Positions 8,187 to 16,490 of a stretch of DNA of 64,000 bases are shown in pieces (within the stretch, counting starts at the first letter, position 1; each line of letters opens with the position of its first letter). The notes under the pieces are model-generated. The model had not been told where the DNA came from. It worked only from the letters and a program-made list of their open reading frames with translations, and ran no database searches. The stretch is from positions 669,525 to 733,524 of the forward strand of contig NZ_SJPU01000002.1 in the NCBI RefSeq assembly GCF_007860105.1. The letters are read 5' to 3'. Origin of the DNA: Allorhodopirellula heiligendammensis (lineage in GTDB: Bacteria; Planctomycetota; Planctomycetia; Pirellulales; Pirellulaceae). The position numbers and the translations under genes were made by a program.

Positions 8187-9515
8187 TTACCAATAAACGC
8201 CCAACCCCGTTCCATAACGGATTCCGCCACGGTATCGATAAGGATACCCACGACCGTAATAATAGGGTCTCCCGCGATATTGGTAGTAACGATAGTTGTT
8301 GTAGCCAGGATAGCCGTAACCAAAGTTACCATTACCGTAGATGTAATTTGGATAGGACGTGCCACCCGTGTTCCCACTGACACCTTGCTGCTGGCGGGCT
8401 CGCCACTCAGCATAGTTGGGGCTCGTGTACCTCGCACCGCTCCAATCGTTGCTGATGTTTGGCGGGAAATTTCCACTGATTTGCGCTAACACCAGGCGGT
8501 CCGCCATCTCATTTTGGCTGGGGATATGAGGCACCACGCTGGCGTAGACGGTGGAGTCTTCGGGGTTGCCGATGATCGAGAGGTCATCATCTGCTGCTTC
8601 AGGGGCCGTCTGCTCGGGCTGCGACTCATCGGGGGCAGCCTGCTTGAGTTGGTCGACTTCCCTCCGAAGCATGCGAATCTGCTGCCGCATGTCATCGATC
8701 ATTTCGTCCATGATCGGTGGACTGGGCATCGAGCGGAGTCCTAGCATCGGGACATTCCGCGTACCGCTTGGCATCGGCATGCGGTCCCGAAACCACTGGA
8801 TCGGCGCTTCGACCACCTGCCCCAGTTCGGCTGCAATCTCCTGCTCGTTTCCGTCACGGCGAACCATCACCTTGATGTCATCCCCGGGCTCAAAGTCACC
8901 CACGTCGCCCACGAATTGGTCCAGCGATTGGACATCCTTGCCGTTCAGCTTCAGGATTTCGTCACCACGACGTAGGCCAGCGGTTTCAGCGGGACTGCCG
9001 GGGGCAACTTCCCGGATCAGCGCCCCATCGCCACTCTCACTTGCGGGAGCCAGAACGATACCGAGCCAAGCTCGATGACTTTCTGGCAAAGTATCAGCCT
9101 CTTTTGCCAGGCGGACCTCTTTATTGACATATTTACCGCGGCGCCACAGATTGAGGTTAATCGTATCCTCGCTATCGAGGCTATCAATTTTTTTCTTCAA
9201 CTCCAACGGATTACTCACCGTTTGATCGTTGATGGCCAAAATGTAGTCACCAGGTTCGACACCAACCCGATCAGCAGGCCCACCACGGAGCGTATCGATT
9301 ACGCAGACTCCCTCGCCGGGGCAGGAGCCGACGAGTACACCGAGCTGCGGTGCATGGTGATCGGTGTGCGTGGCGTCATCGGACGGGGCCGTCTGATCGA
9401 CTGCGTTTTTCGGTTCCGTCTCGTCTTGCGCCTGCACGTGGTGCAGGTTAGGCAGTCCGGTGGCCAGGGCGGTGGCTACGGCGAAGTAGCCGCAGGCTGT
9501 TCGAACACGTCGCAT
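8187..9515 (-). CDS. Exported PDZ-domain protein with Gly/Tyr-rich tail
   Basis: 442 aa from the ATG at 9515, fixed by GAGGAGA upstream and by the signal peptide (CGYFAVATALATG). Two PDZ domains are visible: about residues 60-140 (GGPADRVGVEPGDYILAIND) and 150-235 (APGSPAETAGLRRGDEILKL). No protease domain is present, so it is not a DegP/HtrA enzyme; PDZ domains bind C-terminal or unfolded peptides. A heptad-like stretch (MIDDMRQQIRMLRREVDQL) predicts a coiled coil. The last 80 residues are rich in Tyr, Gly, Asn and Arg (GNGNFGYGYPGYNNYRYYQY), a low-complexity tail that may bind wall or surface polymers. It lies 74 bp downstream of the ATP-grasp gene on the same strand and could be a fourth gene of that operon. 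Confidence 0.85.
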   Translation of the reverse strand: MRRVRTACGYFAVATALATGLPNLHHVQAQDETEPKNAVDQTAPSDDATHTDHHAPQLGVLVGSCPGEGVCVIDTLRGGPADRVGVEPGDYILAINDQTVSNPLELKKKIDSLDSEDTINLNLWRRGKYVNKEVRLAKEADTLPESHRAWLGIVLAPASESGDGALIREVAPGSPAETAGLRRGDEILKLNGKDVQSLDQFVGDVGDFEPGDDIKVMVRRDGNEQEIAAELGQVVEAPIQWFRDRMPMPSGTRNVPMLGLRSMPSPPIMDEMIDDMRQQIRMLRREVDQLKQAAPDESQPEQTAPEAADDDLSIIGNPEDSTVYASVVPHIPSQNEMADRLVLAQISGNFPPNISNDWSGARYTSPNYAEWRARQQQGVSGNTGGTSYPNYIYGNGNFGYGYPGYNNYRYYQYRGRPYYYGRGYPYRYRGGIRYGTGLGVYW

Positions 9516-9589
9516 GGGGAATCTCCTCGAATCGAAGTGATGATGGAAGTTCGTGCCGAAAATCACCTGCAAATCGTGTTCCTCTTCGA

Positions 9590-10639
9590 TTAAAGGGTGG
9601 CTAAACCGCGATTGCGCATCGACGTTCCGTAGAAGGTTCGGTATCGCGCCTTTCGTTCGAGGTCGCGAACCACCTCGGTCGCGAAGTCGACCTTTGTGTG
9701 AGCTTGGCAACTGCCTAACCCGCCCGGACTGAACACATTGATCTCCATGAGCTTGTCTTCCACGATATCTAACCCCACCAGAAACATCCCGTCTTGGACA
9801 AGCTTGGGGCGAACCATTTCCACTAAATCGAGCATCTTGCTGGTCACCTTGGCAGCCACGCTCTTTCCACCTGTGTGCATGTTGCTGCGTGCATCTCCTG
9901 AATCGTTCTTGCGTCGAAACGCAGCGTATTTGCCGTCCTTCATGAGGGGGCGGCCGTTCATGACAAACATTCGCACATCGCCCTTGACGGCAGCCGGTAG
10001 GTACTCCTGGGCGATGCAGTACCCATCTCGAATGACTGCTTCGATCATTTGGTTGAGATTCGCTTTTTCATCCTCGCCGATCAAGAACACACTCTGTCCG
10101 CCGGAGCCCTGGAGCGGCTTTACGACGACCTTGTCCTTCTGTTCGGCGATGAATGCCTTAATATCGTTGACATCTCGACTGATGCACGTTTTGGGGCGGA
10201 CTTGCTCGGGGAAGTGTTGGAAATAAGTCTTGTTGAGCGCATTGGCCATGCTGAAGGGATCATTGAGCACGAGCACGCCGCGCGTCGCTGCGAGTTGGCC
10301 GAACAGGATGCCACTGGTTTGTGCCCACGGTCGATCCGTGGCATCGTCCGATGGATCATTGCGAAGCAGCAGCACATCGAGTTCATCCAAATTAATACGC
10401 TCGCTCTTCGTTTCGGGACTTTGAACAGCTGCCAAATATTTCTCCAGCGAGTCGTATTTTGCTCCATTCGCACTGCGTGCATGTGCCTCAATCGAGCCGT
10501 CGGGCGCGTAGACAAAATCTCCGACTCCCAGCAGGTAGCAGTGATGGCCCATGTTCACGGCCGCCATCGCGAGTCGAGTTGTGGTAAACACAGCCTGCTC
10601 GGTCAACACATCATTGACGACAAATCCAATTTTCATCAT
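9590..10639 (-). CDS. Glutathione-synthetase-like ATP-grasp ligase
   Basis: 349 aa. The N-terminal fold (MKIGFVVNDV) and the ATP-grasp core (VVVKPLQGSGGQSVFLI for ATP binding, CIAQEYLPAAVKGDVR, and LMEINVFSPGGLGS for the magnesium ligands) match GshB-type glutathione synthetases. That family joins a carboxylate, activated by ATP, to an amine, here likely an amino acid or short peptide. The start ATG overlaps the stop of the DUF1704 gene by four bases (ATGA), so the two are translationally coupled; the second codon is also ATG. No gamma-glutamylcysteine ligase is nearby, so true glutathione synthesis is doubtful. With its neighbours it looks like a dedicated amidoligase of a peptide-modifying system. 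Confidence 0.8.
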   Translation of the reverse strand: MMKIGFVVNDVLTEQAVFTTTRLAMAAVNMGHHCYLLGVGDFVYAPDGSIEAHARSANGAKYDSLEKYLAAVQSPETKSERINLDELDVLLLRNDPSDDATDRPWAQTSGILFGQLAATRGVLVLNDPFSMANALNKTYFQHFPEQVRPKTCISRDVNDIKAFIAEQKDKVVVKPLQGSGGQSVFLIGEDEKANLNQMIEAVIRDGYCIAQEYLPAAVKGDVRMFVMNGRPLMKDGKYAAFRRKNDSGDARSNMHTGGKSVAAKVTSKMLDLVEMVRPKLVQDGMFLVGLDIVEDKLMEINVFSPGGLGSCQAHTKVDFATEVVRDLERKARYRTFYGTSMRNRGLATL

Positions 10640-12621
10640 TCATTCTCGAAGAGGTCAAGGACCGACTTACCACGACAGGCCTCAAGCCGATCGCGGACGA
10701 CTGCGTCGTCCCAGAAACAGGGAAGGATTCGGGGGGCCGTGATAATGCCACGGCGCCGCAACTCTTGTACGTAGGGAACGTGGGACAAACCAATCTTGCC
10801 GACATACAACGGATCGATCTCATGGCCGGTGCCCAGGTAATCCAGGAGGTCGCTCAATCCGCGTAAATAAATTAAGTCTTTCGTCAGTCCACCGCCCCGA
10901 TACACGCGCAGTGTCGTAGAGAACGATTGACGCTCGGCAAAGCCCATGTCGCAGAGTCGTGCAAACACGGTTGCGAATGGATCTCCGGTGACCATCCAGT
11001 GCACTGCCAGGACTCGGCTCGCGAGCGTGCGGATTCGGTTGCGTGTCAGGCCGCCGACGAGATACTCTGCGAGAACGGCCAGACCTTCCTGAAGTTCTTC
11101 ATACCCCGCCAAGCCCGCATAGAGTTGTCGGAGTGGTTGGCAGCGTCCGTTGAAGTAGGTCAACAGATGTGTGCCAATCTCGTGGTGTAGAAGCGGCTTC
11201 ACTCGGCTTTTGGCGATCGACGCGTCCGGAGCAATTAGCAATCGATCTTGCGATACCATGACCCCCGAGGCGATCTTGTCGGATATCTCCACCGTAGCGG
11301 TGAACTCATTCATCCGGCGGTGATAGCGATCGAGGTGTTTTCGTGCGATCTCTGCAAATTGTTCGGCGCTGATACGCCTGGAATCGTCACGTTGGTCAGT
11401 CCGCGACGATTTTGCGACGGAATCGTCGGCGGCTGGAACTCGCTCGAGAATTTCGGTAGCCATCGTGACCAGAGAATGCTCCGGTGCACCATAGAGTTGC
11501 AGGCTACCCAGCAATACTTTGGATTGTTGCGAGTATTCTCCCACCGCTACCTCAGGGTGATGCAAGTCCCGCAATGCCGTGAGCTGGCGATCGATCTCAT
11601 CCTGCTTTTCCCAGAACAGATATGCCAGCGTGGGGTCTTCAACCCGCTCGATTTCAATTGCAAACAGCCTCCGCTTAAGCAAGTTGGGATGGTAGGGCAG
11701 ATGCCGATAGATCAGAGGCGGTAGCGTCCTATATCTGCTCTCTTGGAAACCCTCCCATGCCTGTGCGGAGTTGACCGGGGTCAACTGCATCAAAAAGTCA
11801 TACGATTCCGAAACCTCGCACAACCGTTGGTCGATCACTCCTACCGCTTTGACAAATGAGGACGGTCCGAACGCATCGACATGCCTTTGTTTCTGGTGCT
11901 GCTGTCCGCCAGTGAATTCAGCGATCGCCTTTCTTAGCGCCAACGCGAGTTGGCGGCGTAAGTTTTGTAGCACTAAGGGGAATGGCGTTCCCGATGCCTG
12001 ATCTCGGTAGACGGGGCTGACGCGCAGTCCCAGTTCACAGCATCCCGACTTCGCAGCAGCCCGTTCCGCTCGTCCGGCAGTGCCCCCTCGCCCACAAACA
12101 GTGAGCATTCCTGCAGGGCGGGAATGATTGATTTCGACGTGGGCCGCCTGGCTGCCGATGCGAATGGACTCAAGCGACTCGCGGAATACGCGAATGGTCG
12201 AGGGCATTGCCTCAGCATCAGACGCGACGATTTCAAATTGAAATGGGCAGCTGCTAGCGGGCGGCTGATCTTCATCTGCCCAGACCTCCACCAACAAGAA
12301 CATGCCAAAGTGCTCCTGCATCGCGGAGCTGATGGCAGAGCAGAGATGGGCTAATCCTTCATGGTGGGATTCATCGCTGGATGCAAACAGGTACGCGGCC
12401 TCGGTCGTCACGAGCTCTCGGGCGCATTTGTCAACATCAATGCGACCACGGTGGAGACACAGAAACGGCAATTGCCGATCCATGCGGAGTCGTCCACCTC
12501 CCGGCAATCGTCGGCGGACGCGTCGGTTTTTGGCTAGCCGTTTGCAGACCGCTTCAGCAATCGCGTGATACTCGCTTGTGATTGACTTGGGGTCAGCTAG
12601 CACATCGATTGAGTTACTCAC
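10636..12621 (-). CDS. DUF1704 / QEGLA-motif metallopeptidase-like protein
   Basis: 661 aa. The start is GTG at 12621, overlapping the upstream stop as GTGA, with GGAGG four bases before it. The hallmark of the family is present: HHEIGTH (about residues 477-483) and, some 25 residues later, the QEGLA motif, flanked by conserved hydrophobic helices. Bacterial members are named flavohaemoglobin expression-modulating QEGLA motif proteins; animal members (MATCAP/KIAA0895L) are zinc carboxypeptidases that remove the terminal tyrosine of alpha-tubulin. The N-terminal half (about 1-330) is less recognisable. No signal peptide, so cytoplasmic. The tight coupling to an amidohydrolase and an ATP-grasp ligase suggests it trims or removes a residue the ligase adds. 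Confidence 0.82.
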   Translation of the reverse strand: MSNSIDVLADPKSITSEYHAIAEAVCKRLAKNRRVRRRLPGGGRLRMDRQLPFLCLHRGRIDVDKCARELVTTEAAYLFASSDESHHEGLAHLCSAISSAMQEHFGMFLLVEVWADEDQPPASSCPFQFEIVASDAEAMPSTIRVFRESLESIRIGSQAAHVEINHSRPAGMLTVCGRGGTAGRAERAAAKSGCCELGLRVSPVYRDQASGTPFPLVLQNLRRQLALALRKAIAEFTGGQQHQKQRHVDAFGPSSFVKAVGVIDQRLCEVSESYDFLMQLTPVNSAQAWEGFQESRYRTLPPLIYRHLPYHPNLLKRRLFAIEIERVEDPTLAYLFWEKQDEIDRQLTALRDLHHPEVAVGEYSQQSKVLLGSLQLYGAPEHSLVTMATEILERVPAADDSVAKSSRTDQRDDSRRISAEQFAEIARKHLDRYHRRMNEFTATVEISDKIASGVMVSQDRLLIAPDASIAKSRVKPLLHHEIGTHLLTYFNGRCQPLRQLYAGLAGYEELQEGLAVLAEYLVGGLTRNRIRTLASRVLAVHWMVTGDPFATVFARLCDMGFAERQSFSTTLRVYRGGGLTKDLIYLRGLSDLLDYLGTGHEIDPLYVGKIGLSHVPYVQELRRRGIITAPRILPCFWDDAVVRDRLEACRGKSVLDLFENE

Positions 12622-13403
12622 ATCGCCTCCAGCGTTTCGAGGACACCCGGGAGGGTGGACTGCAACGCGTGGAACACCGACTCAACTTCCTCCGGATCGG
12701 GTTCCCCATTCCATTCGTCCATAAAAAACTTCTTGAATTCGATCGCGATCGCGCAGACACGTTCGGGAAACGTATCGTGGACCCATTTGCCGAAGTGCCC
12801 ACCCTGGAACTTGACATTCTCACGAACGTCTAAGTTGCGGCCGTGAAAGTCGTAGTCGCGGAGGTCTGAGATCAGCCGATCGACAACAGGGCTCCAATAC
12901 TGGCGATCCATCGTGCCCGTTCCGATGTTCACTTCTGGATTCGTCTCAGGGTCTGCAAGTGGGCCGTCGGGACCTCCCCGGCGATGGTTGTAGCTATGCA
13001 GGTCGTAGATCACTAATCGCGGATAGTCCAACAGCATCTCACAGAGTAACTGCTCCACGTCTGCGTAGAACTCATCGTACTCGCGTAGCGATGCAGCAAT
13101 CATCGCGTCGTCGGGTGGGGCCAACCAAACGTCCATGTCCCATGCGTCTGCGGGGGTGACATACACGGCTTTCTCCCGCGGCCGATTCAAATCCACCTCG
13201 AATCGCGAACGCATCCCGATAATCTGAGTCTTGGCGATCTGGGCCCACTCTCCTGTCATTGGATCCTCTTCGCGTAACTGTTCATTTTCACTGATCGCTA
13301 AGTGACGCTCGAGGCTCTTGCGGGTTTGGTGGCCATTATGCACCGCTGCGGCGATAATGGGCCCGGTGCCTCGATGGAAGATACAGTGAGGCTTCAGCGA
13401 CAT
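12618..13403 (-). CDS. N-formylglutamate amidohydrolase family protein
   Basis: 261 aa from the ATG at 13403, with AGGA about eight bases upstream; the open frame goes further but without a site or homology. The family motifs are VIYDLHSYNHRRGG, EVNIGTGT and CAIAIEFKKFFMDEW, with the His/Asp/Glu residues expected to bind zinc. Characterised members hydrolyse N-formyl-L-glutamate in histidine breakdown, but there are no hut genes here. It is the first gene of a three-gene operon with the DUF1704 peptidase and ATP-grasp genes, overlapping by four bases. In that setting the true substrate is probably another N-blocked amino acid or peptide (inference). Confidence 0.85.
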   Translation of the reverse strand: MSLKPHCIFHRGTGPIIAAAVHNGHQTRKSLERHLAISENEQLREEDPMTGEWAQIAKTQIIGMRSRFEVDLNRPREKAVYVTPADAWDMDVWLAPPDDAMIAASLREYDEFYADVEQLLCEMLLDYPRLVIYDLHSYNHRRGGPDGPLADPETNPEVNIGTGTMDRQYWSPVVDRLISDLRDYDFHGRNLDVRENVKFQGGHFGKWVHDTFPERVCAIAIEFKKFFMDEWNGEPDPEEVESVFHALQSTLPGVLETLEAM

Positions 13404-13884
13404 GAAGAATTCCTGACGATAGGTATAAGGCATGCTTGCTGACGATGCAGGGAATTCCTGCCCGCTGCTAGCGATTGAGCGACACAGGGGACGGCGCTCT
13501 GTGTGGACCCGGCCTTCGAATTGGCAATGCATGGATTAGCAATTGATGTGCCGAAGTCGAGACGACCTCGTTCGCTTTCTGCGGATGGAACGCATTCGCC
13601 AGGCAACAAGTCCTCGCCCGACGGTGTTGACGGAGCCTGCTCGTTCAGCCTGTCGTCGGGTGCGATACCAATCCGCCGGGCCTCGGGACTGTCACGGGTT
13701 AGAACACTTTTTCCAAACCGTAAATCTGCGACAATGGCAAATCCGCTGAGATTCGCCCTGCATCATGACCGTCGAATGGGAAGATTCCCGCGCTCCGTCA
13801 ACATTACAGCGACGCGATCACTGAGACTGGAAATGGGCCCAACGCACCTCGCTATTCTTCGTTATCACAAAATCAGAGTGTTCC
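13404..13884. other. 481-bp intergenic region between divergent genes
   Basis: It separates the amidohydrolase operon (left, minus strand) from the small HExxH protein (right, plus strand) and should hold both promoters. Open frames across it have no homology or ribosome-binding site that I can support. I saw no repeat or clear promoter boxes. Confidence 0.5.
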
Positions 13885-14268
13885 ATGAGTTTCGCTGCAT
13901 ATCTCGCCCCATTTTCAGACCACCCCGTTTTGAAGAAGCGGGTGCTGCATGTCCTGGAATGCCTTCCCGAGGAGGTTCAGCGTGACTTTGTGGATGACCA
14001 CCGATTTCGCGTTACGCTCGATAACTTCCAGCCCGAGCATGGCTGGTCATTTTTAATGCCAGCACCAGGTGTAGGGGGACAGGGCAGTCGTTGTGTCGTG
14101 CTGCGCGTCAAGCTCGCCAATGCGTCTGAACCCTTTGCTTGGTATGTGATCGCCCACGAGTTTGCCCACGCGTATCTGCGAAATGGAGGCTGGGGGGAAA
14201 TCACCGATATTGAGGAGGCTGCTGATGCCTTAGCGGCGGCTTGGGGATTCACAAGACCCCGCATCTAA
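13885..14268 (+). CDS. Small HExxH zincin-like protein
   Basis: 127 aa. The motif HEFAH at residues 91-95 is followed about 15 residues later by an acidic stretch (DIEEAADALAAAWGF) that could give the third zinc ligand, as in gluzincin-type minimal peptidases. The hydrophobic helix before the motif (AWYVIA) fits a zincin active-site helix. No signal peptide is seen, so it is cytoplasmic. It stands alone, with no ImmA-type repressor beside it. It may be a peptidase or a structural relic; I do not know its family. Confidence 0.7.
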   Translation: MSFAAYLAPFSDHPVLKKRVLHVLECLPEEVQRDFVDDHRFRVTLDNFQPEHGWSFLMPAPGVGGQGSRCVVLRVKLANASEPFAWYVIAHEFAHAYLRNGGWGEITDIEEAADALAAAWGFTRPRI

Positions 14269-14451
14269 TCAATCGGCTGCTTCGCAATAACCCAGTTCAT
14301 TCCGCCTCGGTAGAGGCGTTTTGCGGTTGCAAAATACGAAGCGAACAAGAACCTAGCGGGCTACAGCGTCGTGCTGCTGCGAATCTGCGGTTGTCGCCGC
14401 AACTCGTTCATGCTCCGTTGAGTCATCATGGGACACTGCGATCTCGATGGA

Positions 14452-15279
14452 TCAGATCAAACGAATTCCGTCTTGGTCGATGGAAATGAGCTTCTGTTTG
14501 TACAGACCGCCAATAGTATTTTTAAACTGCCCCTTGCTCATCCCAAACAGGGCGAAGATCTGTGCTGGAGTCGACTTATCGTGAACAGGCGCGAACCCAT
14601 CGTGGTCGCGTAGGTAATCTTGAATAACCTGACTGTATTCGTCACGGATCTGCTGCCCACTCTTCAGACTCAGATCAATCTTTCCATCGGCGCGAACATG
14701 TTTGACGTAGCCCTGAATGCTCAGTCCGAAACTGAGCCGCTGGTCAACTTCATCCTTATAAAGCAAGCCCCAATGGCTTTGATCCACGATCGCCTTCCAT
14801 CCGAGTTCGGTGCTGTTTCCGATGAGGAGGTCGACCACTTGCTGAGCTCGAAAGTCGTGCTGGTCGTCCTCCAGCACGATTTTGTCAATCTTTGATGTTG
14901 CGGTGATGCGTCCTTGGTTATCGAGATACAGAAATACGATGTAGGAGTCGCCAACGTTCATCGGGCGATGCTGTTCGGCGAAGGGAACCAACACATCTTT
15001 GTCTAATCCCCAATCTAAGAACGCGCCGATCGGAGTGTTGTCCTTGACCTCCAAATAAGCGAATTCACCCACTTCGGCTTTCGGAATTTGAGTGGTCGCG
15101 ATGGGCCGATCGTCGGAGTCCAGATATAGGAAAACTTCGACCTGGTCATCGATGTTCAAGTCATCCGGAGCATGTTTGGTAGGGAGTAAAATCTCGCCCA
15201 AGTTTTCGGCATCCAGGTAGAATCCGAATTCGGTCTGCTTGACCACTTCCAAGTGATAGGTGCTGCCGATTTCAATCAT
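14452..15279 (-). CDS. cvfB: CvfB/YitL-type S1 RNA-binding protein
   Basis: 275 aa from the ATG at 15279, matching the usual CvfB start (MIEIG-type, just before the first S1 strand). Three S1-like segments follow: LEVVKQTEFGFYLDAE, LEVKDNTPIGAFLDWG and VDQSHWGLLYKDEV, with a C-terminal winged helix (MSKGQFKNTIGGLYKQKLI). This order, S1-S1-S1-winged helix, is that of CvfB, an RNA-binding regulator that affects virulence-gene expression in staphylococci. An upstream extension of 72 codons is open but has no homology. It is the only gene of its transcript that I can see. Confidence 0.9.
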   Translation of the reverse strand: MIEIGSTYHLEVVKQTEFGFYLDAENLGEILLPTKHAPDDLNIDDQVEVFLYLDSDDRPIATTQIPKAEVGEFAYLEVKDNTPIGAFLDWGLDKDVLVPFAEQHRPMNVGDSYIVFLYLDNQGRITATSKIDKIVLEDDQHDFRAQQVVDLLIGNSTELGWKAIVDQSHWGLLYKDEVDQRLSFGLSIQGYVKHVRADGKIDLSLKSGQQIRDEYSQVIQDYLRDHDGFAPVHDKSTPAQIFALFGMSKGQFKNTIGGLYKQKLISIDQDGIRLI

Positions 15280-15550
15280 GTTCAGGGGGTTTCCAAACTT
15301 TCGAGGATGCTCGTGCGGAGTGGCGTTGTCACTGTCGGGGACTGGCGTCTTTCGCGGAGCATCGGTGAGCGGGAACGCAACGCTACTGGTCAACCCATGG
15401 TAGCAATCGCTGTGATGGCACAAGATCCCCCTGGAAAACTGCTCCTCGAGTTCACAAACGCTCGCCTGCCCCTTATTCTTACGCGCCAACTCCAACGATG
15501 GGAAATAGTTACATTGCCGCCCACGAGTTCACAAACTAAAGCAGACTCTG

Positions 15551-15991
15551 ATGAATAAGCTTCTTTTCCTTTGCACCGGAAATTACTACCGCTCACGGTT
15601 CGCGGAAATGTATTTTCGTCATCTCGCCGCTCAGCGTGGATTGGACTGGGAGGCCGAATCTCGCGGTTTGAGATTATGTCCGGGGAATGAGGGGTCGCTG
15701 TCGTGCTTCACCCAGCAAGAATGTGCTCGGTTAGGTATCGCCATAGAACCAATGCGGTTTCCCCAGTCTCTCTCCGAAGCTGACCTCGAGACGGCGGATT
15801 TGACGATCGCGGTGAAAGAGACGGAGCATCGATCGTTGATGCAGGCGAATTTTCCCAGGTGGGAAAATGGGATCGAGTACTGGGAAATTCACGATATCGA
15901 CGTCGCGACTGCTGACGAAGCTATGCCGATTCTCAGGCAGCACGTGGAGGCACTCGTGCATCGCCTCGCAGACTCGGCCACGAATCCTTGA
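15551..15991 (+). CDS. Low-molecular-weight protein-tyrosine-phosphatase family
   Basis: 146 aa, normal length for the family. The P-loop CTGNYYRS gives the nucleophile Cys8 and Arg14; usual members read C-x-G-N-x-C-R-S, so the second loop cysteine is replaced by Tyr13 here. The stretch EIHDIDV near residue 115 is where the general-acid Asp lies, but the classical DP is not present. The fold matches LMW-PTPases and ArsC-type arsenate reductases; the lack of further cysteines argues for a phosphatase. Cytoplasmic; divergent from the cvfB-like gene. Confidence 0.8.
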   Translation: MNKLLFLCTGNYYRSRFAEMYFRHLAAQRGLDWEAESRGLRLCPGNEGSLSCFTQQECARLGIAIEPMRFPQSLSEADLETADLTIAVKETEHRSLMQANFPRWENGIEYWEIHDIDVATADEAMPILRQHVEALVHRLADSATNP

Positions 15992-16272
15992 CGTGGAACG
16001 CCCCCCTTTTCACGGTCGGCTCGATCTGCTCGTCGTCCGGCGACTTTATCGTGCGAACGTTAACGTCTCAGTTGTCCGAGCGGATCACACTTTCAAACAA
16101 ACGCCTCGCTCGCGGGCACGACACCACGAAGGCTGTTCTCAGCATTGCCTTCTTGCAACCACAGAACAGGATAGAGAGACATACACTGATCTCCCGAACA
16201 TTCTGCAGTCTCAGTCCGCTAGGCGGGCCAGCGCAGGCCCTCATCGAAACTTGGCAGGTCGGCGTTCAACGC

Positions 16273-16490
16273 TCAGTGCAATAAATCGGAATATCCCATT
16301 TCCAGGCATTCCCATTTCAGTTCATCCGGTGACCAATAGTAGGCTTGCCCGACATGGCGTCCGAAGGCCCCTCGGTTGAGCGCGAAGAACCGGCCGGCAA
16401 TGTCGTCGGCCACTAAGTAGAATCCACTCGCGCGGTTGTCGTTCCACCCAGGTAACGTGATTGAGAGTCGTGGCGTCAGTCCGTGCCTGC
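16273..16490 (-). pseudogene. DUF2625-like gene remnant, C-terminal part only
   Basis: Reading the minus strand from about 16490 to the TGA at 16273-16275 gives about 70 residues with clear DUF2625 signature text: LPGWN, FYLVADDIAGRFFALN, VYYF-type GQAYYWSPDELKW and LEMGYSDLL. The normal N-terminal two-thirds and any start codon are missing; upstream the sequence becomes the end of the PPC-domain gene in another reading frame. So this is the stub of a gene cut by rearrangement. DUF2625 function is unknown. Confidence 0.6.

Noticed and set aside
9590..10639. Calling the ATP-grasp gene gshB for glutathione synthesis
   Set aside because: No gamma-glutamylcysteine ligase is near, and the tight coupling with the DUF1704 peptidase argues for another substrate.
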